64,000 nt of DNA from contig CAAGKM010000043.1 of the NCBI GenBank assembly GCA_900770395.1, forward strand, positions 186,001 through 250,000, read 5' to 3'. A program made the translations under genes and the position numbers. Each line of letters starts with the position of its first letter. Position 1 is the stretch's first letter. The DNA comes from an uncultured Prevotella sp. (lineage in GTDB: Bacteria > Bacteroidota > Bacteroidia > Bacteroidales > Bacteroidaceae). Below, piece after piece: positions 62,619-64,000 of the stretch. The notes under the pieces are model-generated. The model saw only the letters and a program-made list of their open reading frames with translations, had not been told where the DNA came from and did not search any database.

Positions 62619-64000
62619 TCACATTCCGAAAGCCACGGTCAAGCCCGCCATAACGATGCTTACCATCGACATAAGCTTGATGAGAATGTTGAGCGACGGA
62701 CCAGAGGTGTCCTTGAACGGGTCGCCCACGGTGTCGCCCACGATGGTTGCCTTGTGGCATGCCGAGCCTTTGCCGCCGAAGTTGCCTTCCTCCACCATCT
62801 TCTTGGCGTTGTCCCATGCTCCCCCCGAGTTTGCCATAAACACCGCGAGGGTGAATCCTGCCGTGAGCCCGCCCACGAGCAAGCCCATCACTCCTGCCAC
62901 GCCGAGCAGCAGTCCCACAACTATCGGGATGAGGATGGCGAGCAGGCTGGGGAATATCATCTCCTTCTGTGCCGACTTCGTGCTTATCTCCACGCAGCGG
63001 CCGTAGTCGGGAGTTGCCTTGCCCTCAAGTATTCCCTTTATCTCGCGGAACTGGCGGCGCACCTCCTCCACCATCGACTGTGCGGCGCGCCCCACGGCTC
63101 CCATGGTGAGCCCGCAGAACAGGAATGCCGCCATGCCTCCGATGAATGCTCCCACGAGCACCTTCGGGTTCATCAGCGTCACCTGGAAAAAGTTCATATA
63201 GTCAATCATGTTTGCCGTGGCGGGATTGAACGCCTCGCCGGCAGTGTCGATAAACACTTGCCCGTGCTCGGCGGCGCGCACCATGGCTATCTTTATCTCC
63301 TCAACATACGACGCAAGGAGGGCAAGCGCGGTGAGTGCGGCGCTGCCTATGGCAAAGCCCTTGCCCGTGGCGGCGGTGGTGTTGCCCAGGGCGTCGAGGG
63401 CATCGGTGCGGTGGCGCACTTCCTCGCCCAGCTCGCTCATCTCGGCGTTGCCTCCGGCATTGTCGGCTATAGGTCCGTAGGCGTCGGTGGCAAGCGTTAT
63501 TCCAAGGGTTGAGAGCATGCCCACGGCTGCGATGCCTATGCCGTAAAGACCGGTGGAGATGCTCTGCGCGCTGACGGAGAGGTCGAAGCCGTTGGCGCAC
63601 AGGTAGCTGAGCATGATGGCAACGGAGATTGTCACCACGGGAACCATGGTTGAGATCATGCCCGTGCCCACACCTTTTATTATAACGGTGGCTGAGCCCG
63701 TCTGCGCCGCCTCGGCAATCTGCTGAGTGGGCTTATAGCTCTGGCTGGTGTAGTATTCGGTTGCCTGACCGATGATTACTCCTGCCACCAGTCCTGTGAG
63801 CACCGAGAACGACACTCCCAGCCAGTTGTCAACCTGCAGGAGATAAAGGATGATGAACGATGCCACGGCAATGAGCACTGCCGACACGTTGGTGCCTAAG
63901 CCCAGCGAGCGCAGCAGGTCGCGCATGGTGGCTCCCTCCTTGGTCCTCACGAGGAAGATGCCTATCAGCGACAGGAATATTCCTATGGCGGCGATAATCA
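62619..64000 (-). CDS. hppA: Membrane-bound proton/sodium-translocating pyrophosphatase (partial, N-terminus off right edge)
   Basis: The last about 459 residues of a multi-helix ion-pumping pyrophosphatase; full-length proteins are about 700-750 residues. The frame stays open to the window edge (IGIFLVRTKEGA), so the apparent start at 63950 is not real. Conserved C-terminal motifs include ADNAGGNAEMSEL, GNTTAATGKGFAIGSAALTAL and TIVGDTVGDPFKDTSGPSLNI. Ala after GNTT is the form linked to potassium-dependent members, which include sodium pumps. The enzyme uses pyrophosphate hydrolysis to build an ion gradient. Confidence 0.96.
   Translation of the reverse strand, partial: IIAAIGIFLSLIGIFLVRTKEGATMRDLLRSLGLGTNVSAVLIAVASFIILYLLQVDNWLGVSFSVLTGLVAGVIIGQATEYYTSQSYKPTQQIAEAAQTGSATVIIKGVGTGMISTMVPVVTISVAIMLSYLCANGFDLSVSAQSISTGLYGIGIAAVGMLSTLGITLATDAYGPIADNAGGNAEMSELGEEVRHRTDALDALGNTTAATGKGFAIGSAALTALALLASYVEEIKIAMVRAAEHGQVFIDTAGEAFNPATANMIDYMNFFQVTLMNPKVLVGAFIGGMAAFLFCGLTMGAVGRAAQSMVEEVRRQFREIKGILEGKATPDYGRCVEISTKSAQKEMIFPSLLAILIPIVVGLLLGVAGVMGLLVGGLTAGFTLAVFMANSGGAWDNAKKMVEEGNFGGKGSACHKATIVGDTVGDPFKDTSGPSLNILIKLMSMVSIVMAGLTVAFGM

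Overview
The window looks like a chromosome segment from a Prevotella-like member of the Bacteroidota. Supporting signs are Bacteroidota-type promoters (TAnnTTTG boxes), DUF5686/carboxypeptidase-regulatory outer-membrane proteins, a Tricorn-like S41 protease, a propeller-type carbohydrate sensor, an inositol-lipid cluster, ECF sigma/anti-sigma/outer-membrane modules and a membrane pyrophosphatase. The species cannot be named from the sequence alone.

Positions 1-8018 hold a type VI-B CRISPR locus. Reading leftward, it has a four-repeat array (6636-6879), a strong promoter, an unrecognised 637-residue protein with two C-terminal membrane helices, Cas13b (two RxxxxH HEPN motifs), and, 32 bases further on, a gene running off the left edge that encodes a signal peptide, an SH3b-like domain, membrane segments and a PARP-like ADP-ribosyltransferase domain with an apparent H-Y-E triad. 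Neither flanking gene resembles Csx27 or Csx28, the known VI-B accessory proteins. This is the best candidate for an undescribed system. The locus is visibly AT-richer than most of the window and is followed by about 1.1 kb of repeat-rich non-coding DNA.

Positions 8019-11593 carry a TlpA-like thioredoxin, an EamA transporter and a DKNYY-repeat protein; the first and last share a nearly identical promoter. Positions 11763-26188 hold an export/efflux system: three MacB/FtsX-type permeases, one ATPase, a HlyD-type adaptor, a TolC-type channel and a response regulator/histidine kinase pair, with a GyrI-like protein and an ORF6N protein between them. Positions 26638-35809 hold an HxlR regulator and then an inositol-lipid cluster: ATP-grasp protein, HAD protein, inositol-3-phosphate synthase, nucleotidyltransferase, CDP-alcohol phosphatidyltransferase and two related outer-membrane proteins. 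Positions 36277-46008 form a glycan-use cluster: LacI regulator, a membrane propeller sensor fused directly to an AraC domain, GH31 and GH2. An ECF sigma/anti-sigma/outer-membrane module follows at 46215-49947.

Positions 50102-56546 carry RidA, QueC, YjbQ, a PH-like protein, YccF, a Tricorn-like protease and a small membrane protein. Positions 56562-60167 carry a MATE exporter, a FetB-like permease fused to a NUC1 nuclease, and a partner ABC ATPase that has lost its catalytic motifs. The window ends with a YicI-like GH31 and the C-terminal part of a membrane pyrophosphatase. Short intergenic repeats are unusually common: several arrays of 21-24 bp units, long palindromes, and one repeat family that has entered a TolC-type gene in frame.
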